Notes: generated by a model not told the origin, from the sequence alone. 6,076 nucleotides of DNA from an uncultured Bacteroidales bacterium (GCA_934717185.1 CAKUYQ010000057.1:1-6076); one strand, 5' to 3'. Shown: positions 1 through 5,998, counted from the stretch's first letter. Program-made: numbers and translations.

Positions 1-301
1 TGGAAGCATTTGCGGTGATTACAGCACATCCTGCCGTATTATTTTTATTTACACGGTCTATCTCATTAATCAGCCTCTGTATCTCCTCTCTGTGCATACG
101 AGTTTTCCTCCTGCTATAAAAGATAACAAGACTCACCACAACGATAAAGAAAGCCGCACCTATACACAAATCTCCGATTCTCGCATTTTCGCGTATCTCC
201 ACCTCATACATGTTCTGTTCCGGCTTCTCAATATCGGTATCCACAAAATGATGATTGGCAAAAGTCGCAATCACCGCTATTACAAGAAAAAAAACTCTCA
301 T
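1..301 (-). CDS. Partial small membrane protein, N-terminal 100 residues, function unknown
   Basis: The frame opens with ATG at 301-299 and stays open for 100 codons to the window edge, so the C-terminus is missing. Residues 3-15 (VFFLVIAVIATFA) form a short hydrophobic stretch that could be a signal peptide or N-terminal anchor. A short polar segment follows (about 17-44), then a clear transmembrane helix at about 45-62 (CIGAAFFIVVVSLVIFY). After it comes a basic stop-transfer run (SRRKTRMHR), so the C-terminal part should be cytoplasmic, and a helical, probably coiled-coil segment at about 66-86 (MHREEIQRLINEIDRV). In Bacteroidales this order (signal, periplasmic part, one helix, cytoplasmic coil) is common in TPR-type transcription regulators and sensor proteins, but the periplasmic part here is far too short to hold TPRs and no effector domain is visible. 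That family link is a guess. The gene diverges from everything to its right. Confidence 0.6.
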   Translation of the reverse strand, partial: MRVFFLVIAVIATFANHHFVDTDIEKPEQNMYEVEIRENARIGDLCIGAAFFIVVVSLVIFYSRRKTRMHREEIQRLINEIDRVNKNNTAGCAVITANAS

Positions 302-307
302 AGTTTA

Positions 308-315
308 CAAAGGTA
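308..315 (-). promoter_or_regulatory. Bacteroidota -7 box (TACCTTTG) for the leftmost gene
   Basis: On the minus strand TACCTTTG is an exact TAnnTTTG match, ending six bases before the ATG at 301. No good -33 TTTG is present at the usual spacing of about 20 bp. With the usual distance from -7 box to start point, transcription would begin at or within a few bases of the ATG, giving a leaderless or nearly leaderless mRNA. Confidence 0.5.
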
Positions 316-435
316 GCTGTTTTTCACGCATTACAGCATTTTTTGTTTCCCGACAAAGCATCAAACCTCCTTGACTACCTCCAATATAACAACCATTTTA
401 TGACAACTATTTTGAAAGAAATATAACAGAAAGCA

Positions 436-467
436 TTTGCACGTACATAATAATGTACATATATTTG
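436..467 (+). promoter_or_regulatory. Bacteroidota promoter of the decayed toxin-antitoxin module
   Basis: A -33 element TTTG (436-439) and a -7 element TATATTTG (460-467) are separated by 20 bp, which matches the Bacteroidota primary sigma factor consensus in both boxes and spacing. It is the best-formed promoter in the window. The start point should lie around 472-476. It points to the antitoxin remnant at 591 and then to trkA at 767; no obvious terminator lies between, so it may now transcribe trkA with a leader of nearly 300 nt. The 5' leader to the antitoxin ATG (about 115 nt) is long for such a module. Confidence 0.65.
441..460. promoter_or_regulatory. Probable YefM-type operator: two TGTACA-like half-sites
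   Basis: Two similar 8-mers, ACGTACAT (441-448) and ATGTACAT (453-460), lie between the -33 and -7 boxes; the second is a perfect palindrome and overlaps the first base of the -7 box. They differ at one base, and their centres are 12 bp apart. They also make an inverted repeat GTACAT-AATA-ATGTAC (443-458). TGTACA-core palindromes with about this spacing are what I recall of characterised yefM-yoeB operators, where the antitoxin or the antitoxin-toxin complex represses its own promoter. Binding here is inferred. Confidence 0.55.
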
Positions 468-517
468 CAAAAATAGTTATGTAAGCGTTAAAAAATAAGT
501 TGGTAAAGATTTAGCAG

Positions 518-525
518 TATTTTTG
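518..525 (+). promoter_or_regulatory. Possible second -7 box (TATTTTTG)
   Basis: TATTTTTG is an exact TAnnTTTG match 66 bp before the antitoxin remnant. The only TTG upstream (500-502) is 15 bp away, too close for a normal -33 element, and the region is AT-rich, so a chance match is quite possible. A T11 run follows at 569-579. Confidence 0.25.
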
Positions 526-590
526 AGAAAAGAAATATAGACCGAAAAGACAATTAAAGATTACCAAGTTTTTTTTTTTAAGATTACTAT

Positions 591-689
591 ATGACCACAA
601 CAAGTGCCACAAATTTTAGGGCGAACATAAAGCAATACCTTGATGCTGTCATATATGACAACCAAGAGGTAAACATTGATGAACTATAA
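591..689 (+). pseudogene. YefM/Phd-family antitoxin remnant with internal deletion
   Basis: The frame encodes only 32 residues. Residues 1-27 (starting MTTTSATNFRANIKQYLDAV) match the start of YefM-type antitoxins: the conserved TSATNFR-like beginning and the first helix of the dimeric DNA-binding fold. YefM proteins are normally about 80-90 residues. Here the text jumps from DNQEV straight to NIDEL and a stop, so the middle (the rest of the N-terminal domain and most of the toxin-binding tail) is missing; the last residues may be the original C-terminus joined by an in-frame deletion. The end overlaps the toxin start by 11 bases, the usual arrangement of an antitoxin-toxin pair. A protein this short should neither bind operator normally nor neutralise toxin. 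No strong ribosome-binding site is visible, which is normal for the phylum. Confidence 0.6.
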
Positions 690-770
690 GATAGCATTCA
701 CGCCACAAGCTGCTGAAGATATGGATTTGTCGGGAAGAGACTGATTATAGATAACATTAATATAGAATGA
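679..770 (+). pseudogene. YoeB/RelE-family toxin remnant, frameshifted and truncated
   Basis: ATG at 679, inside the antitoxin frame, begins MNYKIAFTPQAAEDMDL, which resembles the first strand and helix of YoeB-type mRNA interferases (ribosome-dependent RNases of about 85 residues). The frame then stops at 742-744. The similarity appears to go on in another frame from 729: VGKRLIIDNIN, resembling the second helix (typically a SGNK.. or DKRL..KIN-like run), ending at a TGA (768-770) that overlaps the first bases of trkA. A frameshift or small deletion near 727-730 explains this. The catalytic C-terminal half (the Glu, Arg and His residues of the YoeB active site) is absent, so no toxin activity is expected. 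The RelE/YoeB superfamily is fairly clear from position and start; the exact subfamily is less so. Confidence 0.5.
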
Positions 771-2116
771 GAATCATTATTGCCGGAGCAGGTGAGGTTG
801 GAAGCCACCTCGCAAAGATGTTGAGTACAGGAGCCAATGACCTTACAATCATTGATGCAGATGAGAACAGATTAAACAAACTGTCCGAGTCTGCAGACGT
901 TATTACGGTCGTTGGAGATCCTACATCCATAGCTGTTTTGGAGAGAGCCGGAGTGCCGGCCGCAGATCTCTTTATTGCAGTAAGCCCCGCCAAGGCACAG
1001 GATGTTAACATTATAAGCGCGCTGCTTGCCAAGAAACTTGGAGCAAAGAAGGTTACTGCCCGCGTGAATAATGACGAGTATATGAAATATGAGAACAAGC
1101 TGCTCTTTACAGAGATGGGCATAGACCTGCTCTTCTATCCGGAGAAGATTGCCTCATACGAGATTATAGACCTGCTCAAACAGACAGGCACGACCGAATT
1201 TATGGAGTTTTCACGCGGAGCGCTCCAGATGGTTGTTGTAAGATTGGACGACGGCGCTCCGCTTATAAACAAAACAGAAAAAGATATATGCACCGCAGAG
1301 CATAAGGATATGTTCAAGCCGGTAGCAATAGCAAGAAACGGGAACACCATAATTCCGGATTCGGAAACAAAATTCATGGAAAACGACCAGCTCTTTCTCA
1401 TCTGCACAAGAGACGGTGTTAGGGAGGCGCTTAAAATATCGGGCAAACATGAGATTGAGATAAAAAGTATAATGATAGTTGGCGGCGGCAGGATAGGTGA
1501 GATGTTAGCAAAAAAAATGCAGAACGTTGCGGATACAATTAAGATAATAGAACAGCGGCCCGAAAGATGCGAATACCTTGCAGACACACTATCTAAATGT
1601 CTTATTATCAATGGAGACGGCAGAAACTCAGATCTTCTTATTGAGGAGGGAATAAGAGATTTTGACGCCTTTGTAGCCGTAACCAGCAACTCTGAGATAA
1701 ACATACTTTCGAGCGTTGCAGCAAAAAAAATGGGGGTTCAAAAGACCATTGCAGAGGTTGAGAACCTTGAATATATTAAGTTGGCAGAGGGGATGGGGGT
1801 AGATGCCGTCATAAACAAAAAACTTGCTACAGCAGGCAGAATATTCCGCTTCACTCTAAGCAATAAGGTACGTTCTATAAAATGCCTCAATGGTTCCGAT
1901 GCAGAGATTCTTGAGTTTATTGTTAGTCCCGACAGCGACATAACAAAGGCTCCTCTCGGACTGCTGAAATTCCCAAAAGAGGCCATTATAGGTGGTATTA
2001 CCAGAGGCGAAGAGGGTATAATTGTGCATGCCGATACGATGGTAAGGTCTTACGACAAAGTTGTTGTCTTTGCCCTTCCTCAAGTTCTTAGCAGAGTAAA
2101 CAGATTTTTCATTTAA
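767..2116 (+). CDS. trkA: Trk system potassium uptake regulator TrkA
   Basis: TrkA is the cytoplasmic, nucleotide-binding gating subunit that assembles as a ring on the membrane channel TrkH and controls K+ uptake according to NAD(H) and, in studied cases, ATP/ADP. The 449 residues match the usual size of two-repeat TrkA. Repeat 1: Rossmann RCK domain with GAGEVG at 7-12, acidic D30 at the end of strand 2, GD at 50-51, then an RCK-C domain at about 140-220. Repeat 2: GGGRIG at 239-244 with E262 and GD at 283-284, and a second RCK-C domain at about 367-442. Both nucleotide-binding motifs are intact. The start is chosen because MRIIIAGAGEVG is the normal family beginning. No trkH lies downstream, where it is often found in Bacteroidales; aspA follows after a 307-bp spacer. 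Upstream is the dead toxin-antitoxin locus, whose promoter is the only well-formed one in front of this gene. Confidence 0.95.
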   Translation: MRIIIAGAGEVGSHLAKMLSTGANDLTIIDADENRLNKLSESADVITVVGDPTSIAVLERAGVPAADLFIAVSPAKAQDVNIISALLAKKLGAKKVTARVNNDEYMKYENKLLFTEMGIDLLFYPEKIASYEIIDLLKQTGTTEFMEFSRGALQMVVVRLDDGAPLINKTEKDICTAEHKDMFKPVAIARNGNTIIPDSETKFMENDQLFLICTRDGVREALKISGKHEIEIKSIMIVGGGRIGEMLAKKMQNVADTIKIIEQRPERCEYLADTLSKCLIINGDGRNSDLLIEEGIRDFDAFVAVTSNSEINILSSVAAKKMGVQKTIAEVENLEYIKLAEGMGVDAVINKKLATAGRIFRFTLSNKVRSIKCLNGSDAEILEFIVSPDSDITKAPLGLLKFPKEAIIGGITRGEEGIIVHADTMVRSYDKVVVFALPQVLSRVNRFFI

Positions 2117-2121
2117 CCGGC

Positions 2122-2157
2122 GTTAGCATTGGTGCTGGCGTTAGCGTTGGCGTTGGC
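2122..2157 (+). repeat. Degenerate hexamer tandem repeat (GTTRGC-like), six copies
   Basis: Six units in a row without gaps: GTTAGC, ATTGGT, GCTGGC, GTTAGC, GTTGGC, GTTGGC, beginning 6 bp after the trkA stop. The stretch is much richer in G and C than its surroundings. It is not in an open frame with a plausible start. It can pair imperfectly with the opposite-sense hexamers at 2253-2276, enclosing the 9-bp repeats in a large loop. Confidence 0.8.
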
Positions 2158-2181
2158 CTTAATTTAGTTGATAGTTCATGG

Positions 2182-2253
2182 TATAGAGAGTATAGAGAGT
2201 ATAGAGAATATAGAGAGTATAGAGAGTATAGAGGGTAAAGAACGTAAAGAAAG
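2182..2253 (+). repeat. Tandem repeat of 9-bp unit TATAGAGAG, eight copies
   Basis: Eight contiguous 9-bp units without any indel: copies 1, 2, 4 and 5 are exact TATAGAGAG, copy 3 ends in A (TATAGAGAA), copy 6 ends GGG, and copies 7 and 8 (TAAAGAACG, TAAAGAAAG) have drifted. Drift increases towards the right edge. Although the period is a multiple of three, the nearest ATG (2178) hits a stop after one codon, so it is probably not coding. Such arrays usually vary in copy number between strains. Confidence 0.9.
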
Positions 2254-2276
2254 CCAAAGCCTAAGCCTAAGCTGAT
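2253..2276 (+). repeat. Short hexamer repeat (GCCTAA-like), four copies
   Basis: GCCAAA, GCCTAA, GCCTAA, GCTGAT follow directly after the 9-bp array and share its last base. Read on the other strand the units resemble the GTTRGC hexamers at 2122-2157, so the 9-bp array is bracketed by imperfect inverted hexamer runs. A role as a loose transcription-ending structure after trkA is possible but there is no T-run next to it. Confidence 0.55.
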
Positions 2277-2314
2277 TAACTATAACTTTCATTATTTTCC
2301 AAGAGTTGAGTGAC

Positions 2315-2331
2315 ATTTTATTTAATAAAAT
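2315..2331. repeat. AT-rich palindrome ATTTTATT-T-AATAAAAT upstream of aspA
   Basis: Perfect 8-bp arms around one central T, lying 24 bp before the first -7 box of aspA. Its position would suit a regulator site, but in such AT-rich DNA a palindrome made only of A and T arises easily. Confidence 0.35.
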
Positions 2332-2354
2332 AGTACAAATGAGTTTTAATATAT

Positions 2355-2397
2355 TATATTTGTCATTTCTTTTACAAAAGATTGTAATTTAATTTTG
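2355..2397 (+). promoter_or_regulatory. Two -7 boxes for aspA (TATATTTG and TAATTTTG)
   Basis: Exact TAnnTTTG matches occur at 2355-2362 and 2390-2397. Neither has a clean TTTG about 20 bp upstream. The second would give a 5' leader of about 20 nt to the ATG at 2424, the first about 55 nt. Either or both may be used; the surrounding DNA is AT-rich, so one could be a chance match. Confidence 0.5.
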
Positions 2398-2423
2398 TTA
2401 TTATAATTAATACTAATAAAGAG

Positions 2424-3857
2424 ATGATTAAATATAAATTCGCCACATCAGGCAAAACAAGAATGGAGCACGACCTTATTGGCGATAAAGCAGTTCCACA
2501 AGAGGCACTTTTTGGAGTTCAGACACTAAGAGCCATTGAAAATTTCAACATCAGCAACAATAAACTTTCAGACTATCCTGAGTTTATCAAAGGATTTGGT
2601 ATAACCAAAAAAGGCGCCATCCTTGCAAACTACGAACTTGGTTTGGTATCTGCAGAGATTAAAGATGCTATTGTAAAGGCTTGCGACGAACTTATGGAGG
2701 GAAAACATGCAGAGCATTTCCCTATAGATATGATTCAGGGCGGAGCCGGTACAAGTGCAAACATGAACGCCAACGAGGTTATAGCAAACCTTGCTTTGGA
2801 GTTTCTTGGTAAAGAGCATGGAGACTACAAAGTAGTTCACCCTAACGACCATGTAAATATGGCACAGTCTACCAACGATGCATACCCTACCGCTATGCAC
2901 CTTGGCGTATACATGGATCACCTTGAGTTTATGAAGGCATTGGATCTTTTGATCAAATCCTTTGAAAAGAAAGCCAAAGAGTTTGCAAAAATTATAAAGA
3001 TGGGTAGAACCCAGTTGCAAGATGCCGTTCCTATGACACTCGGACAGAGCTTTGGAGCATTTGCAAACGCATTGAAACATGAGGCTAAACGTGTTGATAC
3101 AGCAGCCAAAGAGTTGCTTACAATTAACATGGGTGCTACAGCTATAGGTACAGGCATTACAGCCGAGCCGGGCTATGCAGAGGCTTGCACAAAATATATT
3201 AAGGAGATTACAGGTTGGGACATTAAACTTGCCAAAGACTTGGTTGAGGCTACTCACGACACATCGAGCATGGTTTCCTACTCCTCTGCACTTAAATCTC
3301 TTGCAATAAGATTGTCAAAGATCTGCAACGATTTAAGACTTCTTTCATCAGGCCCAAGAACAGGTCTCAGCGAGATTAATCTTCCTCCTAAGCAACCGGG
3401 ATCATCAATTATGCCTGGTAAGGTTAACCCTGTTATTCCTGAGGTTGTAAACCAGATCTGCTTTAAAGTAATAGGTAACGACACTACTATCGCATTCGCT
3501 TCTGAGGCTGCCCAGTTGGAACTTAACGTAATGGAGCCTGTATTGGTTGAGAGCCTTGTAGAGAGCGCAAAATGGCTTACTGCAGGTTTCGACGCCCTTA
3601 GAGTTGAGTGTGTTGATGGTATTACAGCAAATGCAGACAGATGCCGCAAGATGGTTGAGAACAGCATTGGTATTGTTACAGCTCTTAAACCTTATATTGG
3701 TTATGCCAACTGTACAGCAGTTGCCAAAGAGGCTCTTGCAACAGGCGGAAGCGTTTATGATTTGGTTTTGGAGAAGAAACTTCTTACCAAGAAGCAGTTG
3801 GATTTAATTTTGGATCCTTCGCATATGATTAAGCCTACCAAAATAACCTTGAAGTAA
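2424..3857 (+). CDS. aspA: Aspartate ammonia-lyase (aspartase)
   Basis: AspA reversibly splits L-aspartate into fumarate and ammonium in the cytoplasm; in anaerobic Bacteroidales it can feed fumarate to respiration. The 477 residues match the class II fumarase/aspartase superfamily. Conserved regions are in order: QGGAGTSANMNANEV (105-119), STNDAYPTA (149-157), GRTQLQDAVPMTLGQSFGAF (194-213), and the flexible catalytic loop GSSIMPGKVNP (326-336), where S327 corresponds to the catalytic serine. Aspartase rather than fumarase is favoured by the start region (TRMEHDLIG, then GVQTLRAIENF) and by QLQDAVPMTLGQ; fumarase typically has THLQDATP. The 2424 start is preferred over ATG 2463 because KTRxEHDLIG at 11-20 is normally present in the family, but the first ten residues are not conserved and could be non-native. 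It is flanked by its own promoter and by terminator-like hairpins, so it is probably transcribed alone. Confidence 0.93.
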   Translation: MIKYKFATSGKTRMEHDLIGDKAVPQEALFGVQTLRAIENFNISNNKLSDYPEFIKGFGITKKGAILANYELGLVSAEIKDAIVKACDELMEGKHAEHFPIDMIQGGAGTSANMNANEVIANLALEFLGKEHGDYKVVHPNDHVNMAQSTNDAYPTAMHLGVYMDHLEFMKALDLLIKSFEKKAKEFAKIIKMGRTQLQDAVPMTLGQSFGAFANALKHEAKRVDTAAKELLTINMGATAIGTGITAEPGYAEACTKYIKEITGWDIKLAKDLVEATHDTSSMVSYSSALKSLAIRLSKICNDLRLLSSGPRTGLSEINLPPKQPGSSIMPGKVNPVIPEVVNQICFKVIGNDTTIAFASEAAQLELNVMEPVLVESLVESAKWLTAGFDALRVECVDGITANADRCRKMVENSIGIVTALKPYIGYANCTAVAKEALATGGSVYDLVLEKKLLTKKQLDLILDPSHMIKPTKITLK

Positions 3858-3872
3858 GAAGTTGCCTAAAAA

Positions 3873-3909
3873 GGTAATTTCTGCGTTACGCCTTGAAATT
3901 CCTCTTTTT
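3873..3909 (+). terminator. Possible aspA terminator, bulged hairpin plus T-rich tail
   Basis: AATTTC (3876-3881) pairs with GAAATT (3895-3900), extended by GG (3873-3874) with CC (3901-3902) across a single bulged T; GCG/CGC can add an inner pairing (3883-3891). TCTTTTT (3903-3909) follows. The hairpin starts 16 bp after the aspA stop, as expected for an intrinsic terminator, but the stem is AU-rich and imperfect. Confidence 0.45.
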
Positions 3910-3926
3910 ATACAACTTCTTGTATA
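3909..3926. repeat. Small perfect hairpin TATACAA-CTTC-TTGTATA
   Basis: Seven-base arms with a four-base CTTC loop, between the two terminator-like structures. No T-run follows. It may stabilise the 3' end of the aspA transcript or be incidental. Confidence 0.4.
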
Positions 3927-3945
3927 CTTGATTATAAAAAACAAA

Positions 3946-3983
3946 GGGAGTGACTATGATTTTTTAGTCATTCCCTATTTTTG
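3946..3983. terminator. Strong intrinsic terminator, probably bidirectional
   Basis: GGGAGTGACTA (3946-3956) pairs with TAGTCATTCCC (3965-3975): 11 pairs with one G-U wobble and an 8-base loop. TATTTTTG follows on the plus strand, and an A-rich run (3936-3945) precedes it, which reads as a T-tract on the minus strand. It ends aspA transcription and insulates the next gene, whose -7 box begins one base after the T-run. Confidence 0.85.
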
Positions 3984-3991
3984 TACCTTTG
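3984..3991 (+). promoter_or_regulatory. -7 box (TACCTTTG) for the ABC-F gene
   Basis: Exact TAnnTTTG match, the same octamer as at the leftmost gene. The expected start point near 3996-3999 gives a leader of about 35 nt to the ATG at 4033. A -33 element would have to lie inside the terminator hairpin, where no clear TTTG is seen, so the upstream half is weak or non-standard. Confidence 0.55.
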
Positions 3992-4032
3992 TCATCCATT
4001 GTACACATTATATCATAAAAAGTAGATCAGAC

Positions 4033-5844
4033 ATGGCAAGCTATCTTCAGGCAGACAATCTTACGAAATCATACGGGCCAAGAGTTTTGTTTAAAGACTT
4101 GAGCTTTAACATAAACGAGGGTGACAAGATTGCCCTTATTGCACCAAACGGCACAGGAAAGACATCGTTGCTGAACATATTGGCCGGTAAGGACTCGTCA
4201 GACGGTGAAGGCAAAATCTCCTTTATGAAGGACATTAAAGTATCATTTCTTGAACAGGAGTCTCTCTTTCCGGAGCAAAAAACACTGTTTGAGATAGTGC
4301 AAGACAGCGTTGACAATAGCGATATGGCCCACCATGTAGAGGAATATGAGATAAAGAAGGTCCTTACCTCCCTAAAACTGAACGACATGGAGAAGAGACC
4401 GGGGGAGCTGAGCGGTGGAGAGGCGAAAAGGTTGGCCATTGCCTGCTCACTCATCTCAAAACCGGATTTTTTAGTTATGGATGAGCCTACCAACCATTTG
4501 GACCTTGACATAATTGAATTTTTGGAGGAGTACCTTACCCGTTCTAAATGCACCCTATTTATGGTAACGCACGACCGTTACTTCTTAGACCGTGTATGTA
4601 ACAAGATTATGGAGATGGCAGACGGCACACTCTACACCTATAACGGCAACTACTCCTACTTTTTGGAGAAAAGGGAGGAGAGAATGGAGAACCTCAAGGC
4701 CAATATAGACAGAGCCAGGAATCTTTACAGAACAGAATTAGACTGGATGCAAAGGATGCCCTGCGCAAGAGGGACAAAAGCCAAATACAGAAAAGATGCT
4801 TTTCAGGAGATAAAGGCACAGGCTTTCCAAAGAATAGAGGAGAAGAATCTTAATATAAATGTTAAGATGAGCAGGTTGGGCAGAAAGATAATAAACTGCA
4901 AGCATCTTGAATACAGATACAAAGATTGGCTTGGGCTAAAGGATTTTACTTACAACTTTGCTCAAGGTGAAAAGGTTGGAATTGTTGGCAACAACGGCGT
5001 TGGAAAGACCACTTTCCTAAAACTGCTGATTGGAGAGCTGACTCCAACCGCAGGAGAGATAGAGCGGGGAGAGACCCTTGTAACAGGATACTACAAACAG
5101 AGCGGGATGGAGTTTAATCCAAATGACACAGTGATAGACGCAGTACGGGAGATTGCAGAGGTAGTTACAATGTCAGACGGCAAACAGGCTTCGGTAGCAA
5201 CATTCCTCAACTATTTTCTGTTTCCGCCATCTACCCATTACACCAAGATCGAAAAATTGAGCGGTGGTGAGAGAAGAAGACTCTATCTCTGTACAGTTCT
5301 TATGAAAAAACCCAATTTTCTCATATTGGACGAGCCTACCAACGATTTGGATATACTAACATTAAACGTTTTAGAGGAATACCTCATAAATTTTAAAGGC
5401 TCTGTCATAATTGTCTCTCACGACAGGTACTTTATGGACAAGATAGCAGACCATCTCTTTATCTTTGAGGGCAATGGTGTTGTTAAAGATTTTGTAGGGC
5501 AGTATTCCGGTTACAGGCAGTATATTAAGGATAAAGAGATAGAGAAGCAACGTGCAGAAAGACAACAAAAAGAGGCAGAAGCACGCAAAGCTGCATTGAG
5601 CACACCGCAGCAAGCTGCAGACAAGCCCAAAAAGAGGCTTTCATATAAGGAACAGCGCGAATATGAAGCCCTTGAAACTGAGATAGACAAATTGGAGAAA
5701 GAAAAAGCTGCCCTTGAGGCGGAACTCTCTTCCGGAACCCTGACCTCCGAGCAGCTAAATGAAAAATCTGTACGCATAGGACAAGTTATAACCCAATTGG
5801 ACGCTAAGTCTGAACGCTGGCTTGAACTTGCCGAATATGTATAA
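4033..5844 (+). CDS. uup: ABC-F family ATPase, Uup type
   Basis: ABC-F proteins are soluble twin-ATPase proteins without membrane domains, acting on the ribosome; Uup-type members are linked to ribosome function and precise excision or replication-related DNA events. The protein has 603 residues. First cassette: Walker A APNGTGKTS (37-45), LSGGE (126-130), Walker B FLVMDEPTNHLD (146-157), switch H180. Linker region about 195-290, with the RMPCARGTKAKYRKDAF stretch (241-257) typical of Uup-like linkers. Second cassette: Walker A GNNGVGKTT (319-327), LSGGE (409-413), Walker B FLILDEPTNDLD (429-440), H463. A charged stretch (500-530) leads to a coiled-coil C-terminal domain (about 535-595, beginning RLSYKEQREYEALE), the Uup-type CTD. 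The start is ATG 4033 because MASYLQADNLTKSYG begins the first cassette; an in-frame TTG at 3862 would add 57 residues spanning the terminator and promoter and is rejected. Oddity: the first Walker A has Ala37 in place of the usual leading Gly. Confidence 0.92.
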   Translation: MASYLQADNLTKSYGPRVLFKDLSFNINEGDKIALIAPNGTGKTSLLNILAGKDSSDGEGKISFMKDIKVSFLEQESLFPEQKTLFEIVQDSVDNSDMAHHVEEYEIKKVLTSLKLNDMEKRPGELSGGEAKRLAIACSLISKPDFLVMDEPTNHLDLDIIEFLEEYLTRSKCTLFMVTHDRYFLDRVCNKIMEMADGTLYTYNGNYSYFLEKREERMENLKANIDRARNLYRTELDWMQRMPCARGTKAKYRKDAFQEIKAQAFQRIEEKNLNINVKMSRLGRKIINCKHLEYRYKDWLGLKDFTYNFAQGEKVGIVGNNGVGKTTFLKLLIGELTPTAGEIERGETLVTGYYKQSGMEFNPNDTVIDAVREIAEVVTMSDGKQASVATFLNYFLFPPSTHYTKIEKLSGGERRRLYLCTVLMKKPNFLILDEPTNDLDILTLNVLEEYLINFKGSVIIVSHDRYFMDKIADHLFIFEGNGVVKDFVGQYSGYRQYIKDKEIEKQRAERQQKEAEARKAALSTPQQAADKPKKRLSYKEQREYEALETEIDKLEKEKAALEAELSSGTLTSEQLNEKSVRIGQVITQLDAKSERWLELAEYV

Positions 5845-5878
5845 ACCATTTAGAAGCTATTTAAATTAAAGCTGCCTC

Positions 5879-5998
5879 TTACTCCATAAGTTTCTTGTAC
5901 TTAAAGCGTTTTGGCTCAACATTACCAAGACGCATTTTCTTGTTTTCCTCATATTCAGAGTATGAGCCCTCAAAGAAGTAAACCTTTGAATCCCCCTC
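5879..5998 (-). pseudogene. ettA: C-terminal fragment of ABC-F protein EttA, interrupted
   Basis: On the minus strand 39 codons encode EGDSKVYFFEG (beginning 5998), then SYSEYEENKKMRLG and EPKRFKYKKLME before a stop at 5881-5879. This is the characteristic C-terminal tail of EttA, the energy-dependent translational throttle that binds the ribosomal E site and senses ATP/ADP (full length about 555-560 residues; compare FEGNFTEYEE..KKR..LG..PKRIKYK in the E. coli protein). Upstream the expected ..LAF before EGDS is absent: the codons read VTKSG, and an in-frame TGA lies at 6016-6014. The rest of the gene is therefore disconnected, by an insertion, a rearrangement, or an assembly join. It converges with the Uup-type gene, stop codons 34 bp apart, with no clear terminator between them. 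Residual expression of this fragment would have no ATPase domain. Confidence 0.8.

Larger units (their letters stand above)
2117..2423. other. Intergenic spacer trkA-aspA, 307 bp
   Basis: No gene is supported here. The left half (2122-2276) is a nested cluster of tandem repeats; the right half (2281-2423) is very AT-rich and carries the aspA promoter signals and an AT palindrome. No classical terminator for trkA was found, only the imperfect pairing of the two hexamer runs. Confidence 0.7.

Noticed and set aside
92..316. Plus-strand frame of 74 codons at the left edge
   Set aside because: It is opposite the minus-strand membrane protein, which has a proper hydrophobic layout and a -7 box; the plus frame shows no recognisable feature.
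757..1704. Minus-strand open frames opposite trkA
   Set aside because: Ser/Leu/Ile-rich translations typical of antisense shadows; trkA covers the region convincingly.
2182..2253. 9-bp repeats as a CRISPR array or a coding repeat
   Set aside because: Units are contiguous with no spacers, and all plausible frames lack a start or meet a stop at once.
2568..3257. Long minus-strand open frame of 229 codons opposite aspA
   Set aside because: It lies wholly within a well-supported gene, its protein is Cys- and Leu-rich without family features, and it has no promoter signal; it is a shadow of aspA codon use.
3862..4032. N-terminal extension of the ABC-F protein from a TTG at 3862
   Set aside because: It would be translated across a strong terminator and the promoter; family similarity starts at ATG 4033.
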